The notes beneath the pieces were generated by a model that did not search any database, was not told the origin of the DNA, and worked only from the letters and a program-made list of their open reading frames with translations. DNA of 64,000 nucleotides from Campylobacter concisus UNSWCS (GTDB lineage: Bacteria > Campylobacterota > Campylobacteria > Campylobacterales > Campylobacteraceae): NCBI RefSeq assembly GCF_000466685.1, contig NZ_ANNG01000005.1, forward strand, positions 62,001-126,000. The letters are read 5' to 3'. Within the stretch, counting starts at the first letter, position 1; each line of letters begins with the position of its first letter. Position numbers and translations under genes: made by a program. Shown here one piece after another: positions 8,371-17,452 of the stretch.

Positions 8371-8568
8371 GGTTTTATTAAATTTGAGCAAATTTTAAAA
8401 TTTATGAGCGAGCATATCACGGCTCTAAATTTAGTGCTAAACGAAGTGCGGCCTAAATTTAGTAGTCTGCTAAGGTGAGTGAGTAAGATTTTAAAATTTG
8501 CAAAATAGCTAGATTAAATTTGCAAATTTGCCCAGAATTTTAAAACTCTAGGCAAATTTTACTCAATT

Positions 8569-10509
8569 TTACCTTCTCACGACATGTAAAAACTGCATAT
8601 GTTTGCGGTATTGTTCGATGACGTCATTTATCAGCGTAGCTTCGCTCCAGCCAAGCACGTCGTAGTCCTGACCGCCCTCTTTTAGATAGACCTCGGCTCT
8701 ATAGTAAAGATCGTCGCCATCAAGCTCTCTGGTGTAGTCTGGGCTCTGGCTTTTGGTGAGATAAACGCCATATCTAAAGTCCATCTCATCGCCAAGACCG
8801 ACGTTTAAATTTACAAAATTTTCGCCATTTGTGACCTTTGCTTCAAGCCCATTTTTAGCAAATTCCTCTTTTAGCTCGTTAAAGGCTTTTAGCACGACTT
8901 CGTTTAAAAATTTCTTGCCATCTTTCTTGCCTGGAAGCGTGATGATCGCACTTAGGCGCTCTTGCCACGGCTTTGAAAGATCGCTAAGTGGCATATTACT
9001 AAAGTTATTTGTCTCTTTTTTGGTTAGATCCACGCGCAAAGCCTTAAATAGCCCGTAAATAGCGCCAAGTAGCACGATCGCAAATGGCAGTGCTGTGGTA
9101 ATAGTAAGCGCTTGAAGTGAGGCAAGTCCGCCAGCTAGCATCAAAAATGCCGCCACGATGCCCACCGTAACGCCCCAAAAGACCTTTTGCCAAACTGGTG
9201 TATCATCCTTGCCGTTTGAGCAAAGCATATTCATCACGATCGCCGCAGAGTCGGCAGAAGTTACAAAAAATATAACGATCATAAAGACTGCGATCACGCT
9301 TAGCACGCCTGAGAAGCTAAATTTCTCTAAAAACATAAAGAGTGCTGAGGCTGAGTCAGAATTTACCGTGGTCGCTAGCTCGCTAAAGCCACTTTGCACC
9401 AAAGCGATCGCCGAGTTGCCAAAGAAGCTCATCCAGGCAAATGTAAAGCCAGTTGGCACTAGAAGCACGCCGATCACAAATTCTCTGATCGTTCTGCCCT
9501 TTGAAATTTTAGCTATAAAAAGCCCCACAAACGGCGACCAAGATAGCCACCAAGCCCAGTATAGCAGCGTCCAACCGCCAAGCCAGCTCTCGTTTTGCCT
9601 CTCGTAGGCGTAGAGGTTAAAGGTATTTGAAATGAGCGTAGAGACGTAGTCGCCGCTGTTTTGCACAAACGACTTTAGAAGCTGCGTCGTATCGCCCAAA
9701 AATAGTATCAAAAACATAAAACATATAGCTAGCGCGATATTTGCGTTTGATAAGATTTTAATGCCCTTATCCACGCCGCTTGCCGCTGAGATGGTAGCTG
9801 CAAAACAAAGCACTATTAGAAGCGTGATATGCATAGTCGGCAGGCCAAAAACGTGCGTAAGGCCAGCATTTACCTGAAGCACGCCGTATCCTAGCGACGT
9901 CGCCACGCCAAAAAGGGTCGCCACGACGGCAAATGTATCGATGGCACTACCTATCTTGCCATAAATTTTATCTCCAATGATCGGATAAAATGCCGATCTA
10001 AGCGTGAGTGGTAAGCCGTGCCTATATGAGAAAAAGGCTAGAATAAGCGCCACGATAGCATAGACCGACCATGCGCCCATGCCCCAGTGAAAAAATGTGA
10101 TATTCAACGCAAGCTTTTGCGCTGCGATAGTTTGTGCGTCGCCAACTGGTGGGTTTAGATAGTGCATGAGCGGCTCGGCCACACCAAAAAACACTAGACC
10201 TATGCCCATGCCAGCGGCAAAAAGCATAGAAAACCACGAGATATTTTTGTGCTCTGGCTTTACGTGATCAGCTCCTAGCTTGATCTCGCCAAGCTTACTA
10301 AAGCCAAGAATTATGACGCTTAGCAGTATGACGGCAACGACTAGGATATAAAACCAGCCAAATTTGGCCGCGATATAGTTTTGCATACCCTTAAAAAACT
10401 CATTTGAGAAATTTGGAAATATCGCTGCAAATGCCGCTATTAAAAATATGACAATAAGCGATGGGATAAATACTGAGTTGTTAAATTTTGACCTTTGAAA
10501 TTTAAACAT
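8569..10509 (-). CDS. BCCT-family betaine/choline/carnitine transporter
   Basis: A 646-aa protein with about 12 membrane helices up to residue ~490 and a long hydrophilic C-terminal domain, the BetT-like architecture. The signature GWTLLYWAWWLSWSPFVGLF carries the Trp-rich substrate box of BCCT transporters. It imports quaternary ammonium compounds, mostly for osmoprotection; the exact substrate is not resolved. The long C-terminal tail is usually the osmosensing part in this family. It has its own promoter (10543-10571). Confidence 0.93.
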   Translation of the reverse strand: MFKFQRSKFNNSVFIPSLIVIFLIAAFAAIFPNFSNEFFKGMQNYIAAKFGWFYILVVAVILLSVIILGFSKLGEIKLGADHVKPEHKNISWFSMLFAAGMGIGLVFFGVAEPLMHYLNPPVGDAQTIAAQKLALNITFFHWGMGAWSVYAIVALILAFFSYRHGLPLTLRSAFYPIIGDKIYGKIGSAIDTFAVVATLFGVATSLGYGVLQVNAGLTHVFGLPTMHITLLIVLCFAATISAASGVDKGIKILSNANIALAICFMFLILFLGDTTQLLKSFVQNSGDYVSTLISNTFNLYAYERQNESWLGGWTLLYWAWWLSWSPFVGLFIAKISKGRTIREFVIGVLLVPTGFTFAWMSFFGNSAIALVQSGFSELATTVNSDSASALFMFLEKFSFSGVLSVIAVFMIVIFFVTSADSAAIVMNMLCSNGKDDTPVWQKVFWGVTVGIVAAFLMLAGGLASLQALTITTALPFAIVLLGAIYGLFKALRVDLTKKETNNFSNMPLSDLSKPWQERLSAIITLPGKKDGKKFLNEVVLKAFNELKEEFAKNGLEAKVTNGENFVNLNVGLGDEMDFRYGVYLTKSQSPDYTRELDGDDLYYRAEVYLKEGGQDYDVLGWSEATLINDVIEQYRKHMQFLHVVRR

Positions 10510-10542
10510 TTTTCTCCTTTTTATAAATTTCAGTCTCGCTTT

Positions 10543-10571
10543 AAAATAACAAAAAAGAGTAAATAGGTCAA
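10543..10571 (-). promoter_or_regulatory. Promoter for the BCCT transporter
   Basis: On the minus strand, TTGACC (10566-10571) and TATTTT (10543-10548) are separated by exactly 17 bases, about 34 bases before the start codon. A recognisable -35 is unusual for Campylobacter. Confidence 0.55.
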
Positions 10572-10635
10572 ATTTTCTCTTTAAATTTTTTATGAAATTT
10601 TAAGCTTCAGCCGCCAAAAATAGCCACTTTGAAAT

Positions 10636-12081
10636 TTATCTCAAGTCGCTTTTATCTCTCTTTGGTTTTGCAAGAGTTGTTAGCACTATGACGACAAAAG
10701 CGATGCCAAATGTGATATACAAAATGATCTTTGGCGAGTCATACTCTATCCTCGACCTTGCGACTTCTTCGCCGCTTGCCTCCACTAGCTCGCCGCGCTT
10801 TATCATATCGCTGATATCTTTTGCGCTAAGCTCTTTAGATGCTCTTGTTAAAATTTCTATGACGCTAGGACCCGCCACCTCATAAACGCTATGCTTTATG
10901 CCATAAAATGGCTTTATGCTGCTAAAAAAATAGTGCTTATCGCCGTTTGCATAGACTGCGCCATACTCGCCATCTTTTACCAGCCCTACTTCGCGCCAAG
11001 AGCTACTTGGGGCAAATTTATATAAAGAGACTGTTTGCGCCTCTAAGTGCCTGCCATGCTTTGAGCGCCGCCACTCTTCACCTTGCTGTAAGAAATACGC
11101 TGAGCTCTCATCTACAAAAACGTCAGCATAGAGCCTTTTTAGCTCACCTTTTAGCTGGTAGTCTGAAATTTTAGCCTGCTCGTTTTTACTGCCATCCCAA
11201 AAGTAAATTCCATCTTTGCTGGCAAAAAGAGGCCAAAACGAGTGCACGTTATCCACGCTATAAATGGCGCTATAAGGCATATTTTGGGTGCTAAATTTAC
11301 GCTCATTTGCAAACACCGCCCCACTTTTTGGCTCAAAAAGATATTCTATATCATGCTTTGGGTCATAGCATATCCGGCGCGTCTCATCCGAGTAGCTTGT
11401 ATCAAGCCTATAAAAGCCCATAAACAAGCTTTTGCCATCTGTGTAATATCCGCTAGCAGCGCCATTTTCTGCCGTGATATATCTTAGCTCGCTAGGATCT
11501 GCGTCTATCTTTTCGCCCTTGTAGTAAAGCGTGCCGCCGTCTCTTGCAAAACCAGCGTCAAATATAGGCTCTAAATTTGTGCTTTCGACCCTTTTTGTCC
11601 TGTAAAAATAAGGGCTATCATCGTAGCTTTTTATAAAGGTGTGAACAAGGTTTTTCATAATGGCGCCAAATTCGCTAAATCCTGGCTCTTTCTCGCTTCT
11701 AGTAGCGCAATAATAGCTTATCTTGCCATCACTTATATAGCCATTACCAAGCACTTTGGCACTTTTTGGATCAAGTCCTGGCAAAATTTCTCTAGCGCAA
11801 TAGACACTGTTTTTATCAGCCGCCACATTTGAGTAATCATACGCGTGTTTTAGCTTTAAGACCCTAAAACTAGCCTCATCGACGCCTTTTAGCTCATACT
11901 TGCCACTGCCTGAAATTTGAACGTAAATTTTACCCTCAGGCGAGCGGTAAAACTCGCTATTATCAATGTTTGCAAAGCTTCTTTGATACTCGCCCTCATG
12001 CCATAGATAAAGCATCGCCAAAACAAAAAATAGCGTCAAAATGACAAAAAGACAAAGTATCTTAGTCGCAATTTTTCTCAT
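10636..12081 (-). CDS. DKNYY-family membrane-anchored protein (copy 2)
   Basis: A 481-aa protein with an N-terminal membrane segment (about residues 8-28), a long periplasmic region of repeated beta-rich units containing DKNSVYC, GLDPKSAKVLGNGY and DGKISYYC (DKNYY-type repeats), and a C-terminal membrane helix (ILYITFGIAFVVIVLTTL) followed by a basic tail. Function is unknown. It is a paralogue of the gene just upstream; its ATG overlaps, as TAATG, the stop codon that gene would use if its internal stop were absent, implying an originally coupled pair. Confidence 0.8.
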   Translation of the reverse strand: MRKIATKILCLFVILTLFFVLAMLYLWHEGEYQRSFANIDNSEFYRSPEGKIYVQISGSGKYELKGVDEASFRVLKLKHAYDYSNVAADKNSVYCAREILPGLDPKSAKVLGNGYISDGKISYYCATRSEKEPGFSEFGAIMKNLVHTFIKSYDDSPYFYRTKRVESTNLEPIFDAGFARDGGTLYYKGEKIDADPSELRYITAENGAASGYYTDGKSLFMGFYRLDTSYSDETRRICYDPKHDIEYLFEPKSGAVFANERKFSTQNMPYSAIYSVDNVHSFWPLFASKDGIYFWDGSKNEQAKISDYQLKGELKRLYADVFVDESSAYFLQQGEEWRRSKHGRHLEAQTVSLYKFAPSSSWREVGLVKDGEYGAVYANGDKHYFFSSIKPFYGIKHSVYEVAGPSVIEILTRASKELSAKDISDMIKRGELVEASGEEVARSRIEYDSPKIILYITFGIAFVVIVLTTLAKPKRDKSDLR

Positions 12082-12203
12082 TATCTATAGTCATCCACCC
12101 TTTTTTTAAGCTCGCTTTTTTGCTTTTTGTTTTTAAAAATAGCGCCAACCACCGAGACTATAAATGCAATGGCTAAAAATATCCAGTAGGCATATTTTTG
12201 CGA
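12081..12203 (-). pseudogene. Detached 40-codon C-terminal anchor of the DKNYY copy 1 gene
   Basis: Immediately after the TAA, in the same frame, the sequence reads SQKYAYWIFLAIAFIVSVVG, then a basic tail ending KKRVDDYR, and stops at 12081-12083. The hydrophobic helix and charged tail match the end of the downstream paralogue in position and character. There is no start codon or ribosome site of its own, so this is the severed 3' end of the upstream gene and not a separate small gene. Confidence 0.8.
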
Positions 12204-13592
12204 TTAATCATCAAAGTCGCTTATCGCATCGATCACCACCTCGCCCTCAGCTGGCGTCATAGCGCCTTGATCTACCATTTTTACTATCTCATCAAGTTTT
12301 AAATTCTTAACATTTGGACCATAAGGACGAGTGAGAATTTCAACTACGCCAAGGTCGTTTATATCATAAACACTGCTGTTAAAACGCCAGCCGTAGCCGA
12401 CGTTATCAAAATAATATGTCTTATCTCCGTTTGCATAGACCGCTCCGTAGCCATCGTTTCTTACAAGTCCTATCTTTCGCCACTGCTCTTTTGTATCAAG
12501 CCTTACAATACACGTGTGGCGTGAGCTTAGGCTGTGGTTATTTTTTGTGTTGTGCCAAATTTCATAGGTTTTTAGAAAATATGTCTTGCCATCACTTATC
12601 ACCACGTCGCCATATAGCGGCGTTATCTCGCCTTTAAAAGGATCGTCGCCATCTCTTACAAACTCGCCCTCATCTATGCTGTTATACCACTGCCACTTTC
12701 GCTCCCAGTGATAGATCCCGCCTTTGCCGCGAAAGAGCGCATGATAGGTGTGCCTGTCTTCTAGGTTAAAAAGTGGCTCGTATGGGGCAAATTTGGGGTC
12801 AAATTCATGATCGTTTGCATAGACCATGCCAGAATTTGGCTCATAAAGATAGTGAATGCGCCATATCTCTCCGATATCACGCATTTGTGGGCTAAATTTG
12901 ATCCCTAATTTTATGCTGTCATAATAGACATTTTCTCCATCAGTCGTAAAATGTATGCTCTTTCTACCAGATACCTGCTCGATATAACGCATCTTGCTAG
13001 CATTTGCGCCATCTAGCTCTTTGCCCTCATGATAGACTTTTACTCCGTCGCTTGCGTAGCCAAAGCCCAAGATAGCTGCTAAATTTACGTTATCAACCTG
13101 CCTAAATTTATAGATATGAGTTTGCGCTTTAGGGGTTTTAAACATTTTATGTGAGAAGATATCCCAAAACTCTTTAAGTGCGGATATTTCGAGGTTTGTC
13201 TCGCTTTCGCTATCGCAAAAATATGTGATCTTGCCGTCACCAAAGTAGCCATTACCAAGTGCCCTAACGCCATTTGGATCAAGCCCACTCATCACGAGGT
13301 TACCGCAATATACCGCCTTATCGCTAGCGCCAACGTTTCTGTTGTCGTATTTGCCGGTGTCAATGTATCTAAATTTACTGGCCCTCACGCCTATTAGCTC
13401 AAATTTACCCCCACTTGGCACCATGGCATAGACCTTGTCATCTTTGACGTAAAAATAGCTATTATTTAGCTCTTTACTATCGCCAATGTCGTCATCTAAA
13501 ATAGTAGCTAACCCAAAGATAAAAAAATAGACAGCAAAAAATATCACAACAATGGCGATTATTACAGAGATTAGCGGATGTTTTTTTAGCAT
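12204..13592 (-). CDS. DKNYY-family protein (copy 1), ends before its C-terminal membrane anchor
   Basis: A 462-aa paralogue of the downstream gene: N-terminal membrane segment (about 8-30), then the same units (SDKAVYC, GLDPNGVRALGNGY, DGKITYFC) and DKTYYFDN near the end. The frame stops with TAA at 12204-12206, but continues open for 40 more codons that encode a membrane helix and a basic tail aligning with the end of the paralogue. The protein as read therefore lacks the second anchor. It could be a sequencing error, a real nonsense mutation or a read-through site. Function is unknown. Confidence 0.78.
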   Translation of the reverse strand: MLKKHPLISVIIAIVVIFFAVYFFIFGLATILDDDIGDSKELNNSYFYVKDDKVYAMVPSGGKFELIGVRASKFRYIDTGKYDNRNVGASDKAVYCGNLVMSGLDPNGVRALGNGYFGDGKITYFCDSESETNLEISALKEFWDIFSHKMFKTPKAQTHIYKFRQVDNVNLAAILGFGYASDGVKVYHEGKELDGANASKMRYIEQVSGRKSIHFTTDGENVYYDSIKLGIKFSPQMRDIGEIWRIHYLYEPNSGMVYANDHEFDPKFAPYEPLFNLEDRHTYHALFRGKGGIYHWERKWQWYNSIDEGEFVRDGDDPFKGEITPLYGDVVISDGKTYFLKTYEIWHNTKNNHSLSSRHTCIVRLDTKEQWRKIGLVRNDGYGAVYANGDKTYYFDNVGYGWRFNSSVYDINDLGVVEILTRPYGPNVKNLKLDEIVKMVDQGAMTPAEGEVVIDAISDFDD

Positions 13593-13668
13593 TTTAGCCT
13601 CGTTTCAAACAAATTTAGCGACCTCATCATGGCGCAAAAACCTTTCATAAATTTAAATTTTAAAGTAC

Positions 13669-14103
13669 CTATCCAAATATAAAATATCTAAAAATTAAAA
13701 ACTGATAATATACTACTCTAACTACTGTATTTAATAGCCAAACAGCACATAACGCTAAAATAGCTCCAATAATACTAAAATTCTTTAAAACCCCATAATA
13801 AATCACCATCAATAAAAAAAGAGAAAAATAAAAAAACATAATCATATAAAATAAATTTTTCAACCTTTCATATAAGTCCGAATTTTCTCTATTTGTTGCG
13901 ATTAGCCTAATAATATCTATCTTATTTAAAAATCCAACCCTCTTATATTTTATCTCGATTAGATCACCCACTTCATATTTTTCTATCTCTGGTGAAAACA
14001 CCCCGCTAAATCTCTCTTTACCTATCAAAAGGCTCATACTTGTGGCTAAATTTTGCCTAACAACTCTTCTATTTAGCGCACTTATCCTACCGATCTTTTT
14101 CAA
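13669..14103 (-). CDS. Hypothetical small membrane protein
   Basis: A 144-aa protein with a basic, soluble N-terminal half (residues 1-80; YEVGDLIEIKYKRVGFLNK suggests a small beta domain) and two or three membrane helices at about 85-105, 110-125 and 128-142. It starts with TTG one base after the stop of the ABC-F gene, so it depends on that transcript. No family is recognised. Codon use is more AT-rich than in its neighbours. Confidence 0.6.
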   Translation of the reverse strand: MKKIGRISALNRRVVRQNLATSMSLLIGKERFSGVFSPEIEKYEVGDLIEIKYKRVGFLNKIDIIRLIATNRENSDLYERLKNLFYMIMFFYFSLFLLMVIYYGVLKNFSIIGAILALCAVWLLNTVVRVVYYQFLIFRYFIFG

Positions 14104-14104
14104 G

Positions 14105-16036
14105 CTACTCTAGCTCCTCAGCTATCTCCAAAACTTCAAAATACTCATTTTCTAGGCTTTCAAGCTCAGCTTTTGCCTTTTCTAGCTCTTCATAAAGCTT
14201 AGCAAGACCCACTTCTTGATAAATTTTAGGATCACTAAGCCCATCATTTAGCTCAGCTACCCTTGCTTCAAGGGCTGAAATTTTATCTGGATATGTGTTT
14301 AAAATTTGCGTTTGTTTGTAGCTTAGTTTTGCGCCAGATTTACTCTTTTGCTTGGCTTCATTTTGGCTATTTGAGAGCTCTTTTTCAAATTTATCAAGCT
14401 CTTTCATCTCATCTTCAAGCTCCAAATAGACGCTATACTCCTCGTGCAAGACATTTATCTTCGTGCCCTCAAACGCCCAGAGCTTATTTGCCATCTTATC
14501 GACAAAATATCTATCGTGGCTAACTAGCAAGATAGCCCCCTCAAAGCTTTGCAAGTAGTCTTCTAAGATGTTGATAGTTGCGATATCAAGGTCGTTTGTC
14601 GGCTCGTCAAGCACCAGCACATCGTATGTTTTAGTAAAAAGCATCGCAAGTGCCACGCGGTTTTTCTCGCCGCCACTTAAAACGCCTATCTTTTTATCCA
14701 GAAATTCCTTTGGAAAGAGGAAATTTTTAAGATAGCCATAAACATGCATATTTCGCCCACGAACTAGCACGTGGTCGCCGCCATTTGGGCAAAAGGTCTC
14801 TATAAGGCTCTTATCATCATCAAGGACATTTCTAGCTTGATCAAAGTAGCCGATACTCACCTCGCCCCTTTTTATCTCGCCGCTACTTTGTTTTTCAAGC
14901 CCTAGCAAAATTTTAAGCAAAGTGCTCTTTCCACTGCCGTTTCGCCCAACTATGGCTATCCTCTCGCCCTGCAAGATTCTTGCGTCAAATTTTTCAAAAA
15001 GCATCTTGCCGTCTATACTTTTGCTTAAATTTTTAAACTCAAATAGCATTTTTTTGCGGTTTTGGCTCTGCGTTTGATTGAAATTTTTACTCGCACGCTC
15101 TAGCTCAAGCCTCACGCGTCTTATCACGCCTGGGTTTTTCTTGGCCTCCTCGCGCATGGCGAGCACCCGCTCTTTTCTGCCCTCGTTTCGCTTTAGCCTA
15201 GCTTTTACGCCGCGCCTTAGCCACTCCTCTTCAGCCTTTAGCTGTTTTAGCAGTGTCTCATGCGACTTTGCAAGACTTGCTAAAATTTCCTCTTTTTTGG
15301 TTAGATAGTTTGCATATCCGCCCTCGAAATTTTTTAAGCTTGCATCCTCGACCTCAACGCACCTAGTAGCGAGCGCATCAATAAAATACCTATCGTGGCT
15401 AATAAAAACTATGCTTTGAATTGAGCTTTTAAGCATATCTTCAAGAAATTTGACCATATAGACATCAAGGTGGTTTGTAGGCTCATCAAGCAGCAGCACA
15501 TCTGGCTTTTTAAGGATGAGAGCGCCCAATGCCACACGCCTGATCTCGCCACCACTTAGCGAGCAAATCGGCCTGTTTTCATACTCTTTTAGCTTAAATT
15601 CTTGCAAAATTCGCTCGATCTTATGCTCGATATTCCAGCCGTCCTTTGCCTCTATAAATTTCAAAAGCTTCTCTTGCTCTTTTAAAATTTCCTTGTTTTC
15701 TGGGTCATTTGCTAGCAAAACGCCACTCTTTTCATACTCGCTTATCGCGTCAAATATCTCTTTTAGCTCGTTATTTAGCGCATCTCTTACGCTAAAAGTG
15801 GCGTTAAAATTTGGATTTTGCGCTAGCATCTCGACGCTTATCAAGCTCTGCACTATGCGTCTGCCACTATCTGCTGCCTCCTCGCCAGAGATGATCTTCA
15901 TAAGCGTGCTCTTGCCGCTGCCGTTTTTGCCGATGATCGCTATCTTTTCATTTTCATTTACGCTAAGGCTTACGCTGTTTAAAATTTCATTTGCGCCAAA
16001 TTTTTTACTAACGTCTATCAGGTCGATTAATGCCAT
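14105..16036 (-). CDS. ABC-F family ATPase (Uup-like)
   Basis: A 643-aa soluble protein with two ABC domains and no membrane helices. Walker A motifs are GKNGSGKSTLMK (near 36) and GRNGSGKSTLLK (near 363); LSGGE signatures occur in both halves, and the interdomain linker is basic (RRGVKARLKRNEGRK). The C-terminus is a coiled coil (ALEARVAELNDGL), as in Uup. Such proteins act on ribosomes or DNA, not as transporters. It is divergent from the MATE gene with its own TATAAT box. Confidence 0.9.
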   Translation of the reverse strand: MALIDLIDVSKKFGANEILNSVSLSVNENEKIAIIGKNGSGKSTLMKIISGEEAADSGRRIVQSLISVEMLAQNPNFNATFSVRDALNNELKEIFDAISEYEKSGVLLANDPENKEILKEQEKLLKFIEAKDGWNIEHKIERILQEFKLKEYENRPICSLSGGEIRRVALGALILKKPDVLLLDEPTNHLDVYMVKFLEDMLKSSIQSIVFISHDRYFIDALATRCVEVEDASLKNFEGGYANYLTKKEEILASLAKSHETLLKQLKAEEEWLRRGVKARLKRNEGRKERVLAMREEAKKNPGVIRRVRLELERASKNFNQTQSQNRKKMLFEFKNLSKSIDGKMLFEKFDARILQGERIAIVGRNGSGKSTLLKILLGLEKQSSGEIKRGEVSIGYFDQARNVLDDDKSLIETFCPNGGDHVLVRGRNMHVYGYLKNFLFPKEFLDKKIGVLSGGEKNRVALAMLFTKTYDVLVLDEPTNDLDIATINILEDYLQSFEGAILLVSHDRYFVDKMANKLWAFEGTKINVLHEEYSVYLELEDEMKELDKFEKELSNSQNEAKQKSKSGAKLSYKQTQILNTYPDKISALEARVAELNDGLSDPKIYQEVGLAKLYEELEKAKAELESLENEYFEVLEIAEELE

Positions 16037-16063
16037 TTTTCTCTCAAATTTTAAATTTTTTGG

Positions 16064-16069
16064 ATTATA
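16064..16069 (-). promoter_or_regulatory. -10 box for the ABC-F gene
   Basis: TATAAT on the minus strand, about 28 bases before the start codon, back-to-back with the MATE promoter. Confidence 0.55.
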
Positions 16070-16097
16070 TCAAAAGGGAGCTAAAACCTAATTTGGC

Positions 16098-16103
16098 TAT
16101 AAT
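16098..16103 (+). promoter_or_regulatory. -10 box for the MATE gene
   Basis: TATAAT preceded by TTTGGC, 29 bases upstream of the ATG at 16133. Confidence 0.55.
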
Positions 16104-16132
16104 CGCCCCAAAATTTAAAAAGGGAGAAATTT

Positions 16133-17452
16133 ATGAATCTTTCTATGAAAAAACTGGTCGTCCCTATATTTTTAGATATGTTTTTGCACTTTATAACGCT
16201 CATCATAAACACCTACATGGTGACAAAAGTGAGCGTGCATCTAGTTGGCGCCATGGGTGCGGGCAATCAAGTGATGGATCTTTTTATGACCATTTTTAAC
16301 TTTTTAAGCATGGGCTGCTCAGTCGTCGTCGCACAAGCTCTTGGCGCAAAGCAAAACGAGTTAGCTTCAAGCGTCATACACGCAAGCATCACGTCAAATA
16401 CTATCTTTGGTATCTTCTCAGCCATCATCATCTACGTCTTTGGCTACAACATCTTAAATTTACTAAATGTACCAAACGATCTCATAAACGATAGCTTCTC
16501 ATACCTTCACATCCTTGGCTTTGCCCTGCTATTTGATGGCATCGGCATGGTGCTAGCTGCGGTGCTTCGCGTCTATAACCTAGCAACTGCTGTGATGCTA
16601 ACTTCAGTTTTGATGAACATCATCACCATCTTTGGCAACGCCATCGCTCTTTTTGGCTGGTTTGATCTGCCAAATTTAGGCCTGCAAGGTGTTGCTATCT
16701 CGACATTTGTGGGCAGACTAATAGGCGTTTTTGTCCTACTTTACATGCTAACTCGCGTGGCAAAAGTTAGAATTTATCTTAGCAAACTGCTTGTCGTGCC
16801 GTTTGGAATTTTAAAGAAAATACTCTCAGTTGGCTTGCCAAGCGCTGGCGAAAATTTACTCTGGATGGCGCAATACATGGTCGCATTTGGCTTTATTGCG
16901 AGCATGGGCGAGGCAACTCTTAGCGTGCAGACTATCTACTTTCAGATCACGCTTCTTATCTTGCTTTGTGGAGCGAGTATCAGTGTGGCAAACGAGGTCA
17001 TCGTGGGGCATTTGGTTGGAGCAAGCGAGTTTAACCAGGCCTATACAAGAACCTTTAAAGCCTTGTGGCTTGGCATTTTTATAACCTTAGTCGTTGTTTT
17101 GATCGCCTATGCCTTAAAGTATAAGATCATGGACGCGCTAAATTTAGATGAGAGCTTGCGCAAGATAATGCTACCGCTCTTTACCCTCTCGATCGTGCTA
17201 GAGGCTGGCAGAACCTTTAACATCGTCATCGTAAATGCCCTTCGTGCAAGTGGCGACGCGAAATTTCCACTAGCAACTGGGCTTATCTTTATGTGGGGGC
17301 TTTCGCTGCCGCTTGGATATTTCTTAGGCATACACCTTGGCTGGGGCATCGTTGGCGTTTGGATAGGATTTTGCGCTGATGAGTGGCTAAGAGGCCTTGC
17401 AAATACCTGGCGCTGGAGAAGCAAAAAGTGGCAAGAAAAACGCCTAGTTTAA
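16133..17452 (+). CDS. MATE-family efflux transporter
   Basis: A 439-aa protein with 12 predicted helices and the internal two-fold repeat of MATE (MatE) transporters; GAMGAGNQVMDLFMTIFNFL near residues 39-58 and GLPSAGENLLWMAQYMVAFG near 236 occupy equivalent places in the two halves. It exports cationic compounds or metabolites by sodium or proton antiport; the substrate is unknown. The ATG at 16133 is preceded by GGGAG; an overlapping frame starting at 16030 lacks support. Confidence 0.9.
   Translation: MNLSMKKLVVPIFLDMFLHFITLIINTYMVTKVSVHLVGAMGAGNQVMDLFMTIFNFLSMGCSVVVAQALGAKQNELASSVIHASITSNTIFGIFSAIIIYVFGYNILNLLNVPNDLINDSFSYLHILGFALLFDGIGMVLAAVLRVYNLATAVMLTSVLMNIITIFGNAIALFGWFDLPNLGLQGVAISTFVGRLIGVFVLLYMLTRVAKVRIYLSKLLVVPFGILKKILSVGLPSAGENLLWMAQYMVAFGFIASMGEATLSVQTIYFQITLLILLCGASISVANEVIVGHLVGASEFNQAYTRTFKALWLGIFITLVVVLIAYALKYKIMDALNLDESLRKIMLPLFTLSIVLEAGRTFNIVIVNALRASGDAKFPLATGLIFMWGLSLPLGYFLGIHLGWGIVGVWIGFCADEWLRGLANTWRWRSKKWQEKRLV

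Larger units (their letters stand above)
7751..8500. repeat. Composite palindromic repeat, modules A-B-C-A-B-C-A'
   Basis: This ~750-base non-coding stretch is built of three kinds of module. A (7751-7862, 8086-8197, variant A' 8390-8500) is ~112 bases, bounded at both ends by an AAATTTTAAAATTT-like palindrome, with an inner stem CTAAAATTT/AAATTTTAG (7786-7794/7817-7825). B (7924-8004, 8231-8308) is a long hairpin; in the first copy 18 bases pair with one mismatch. C (8017-8063, 8324-8370) contains two small hairpins. The same series recurs at 41210-41738. The reading frames here are short and lack gene features. It could be a MITE/BIME-like element or a structured RNA. Confidence 0.9.

Noticed and set aside
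8245..8478. 77-aa frame inside the composite repeat
   Set aside because: It covers modules B, C and A' and is interrupted or different in the other copies; the conserved feature is base pairing, not protein.
7751..8500. CRISPR array at the composite repeat
   Set aside because: Modules are long, of different kinds and contain internal hairpins; there are no regular repeats of 25-40 bases with unique spacers and no cas genes.
12081..12203. Separate small membrane-protein gene between the DKNYY genes
   Set aside because: No start codon or ribosome site; in frame with the upstream gene and homologous to the end of its paralogue.
16030..16299. 89-aa frame overlapping the MATE start
   Set aside because: It runs in another frame through the promoter and the MATE N-terminus, with no ribosome site or family resemblance; the MATE ATG has GGGAG.
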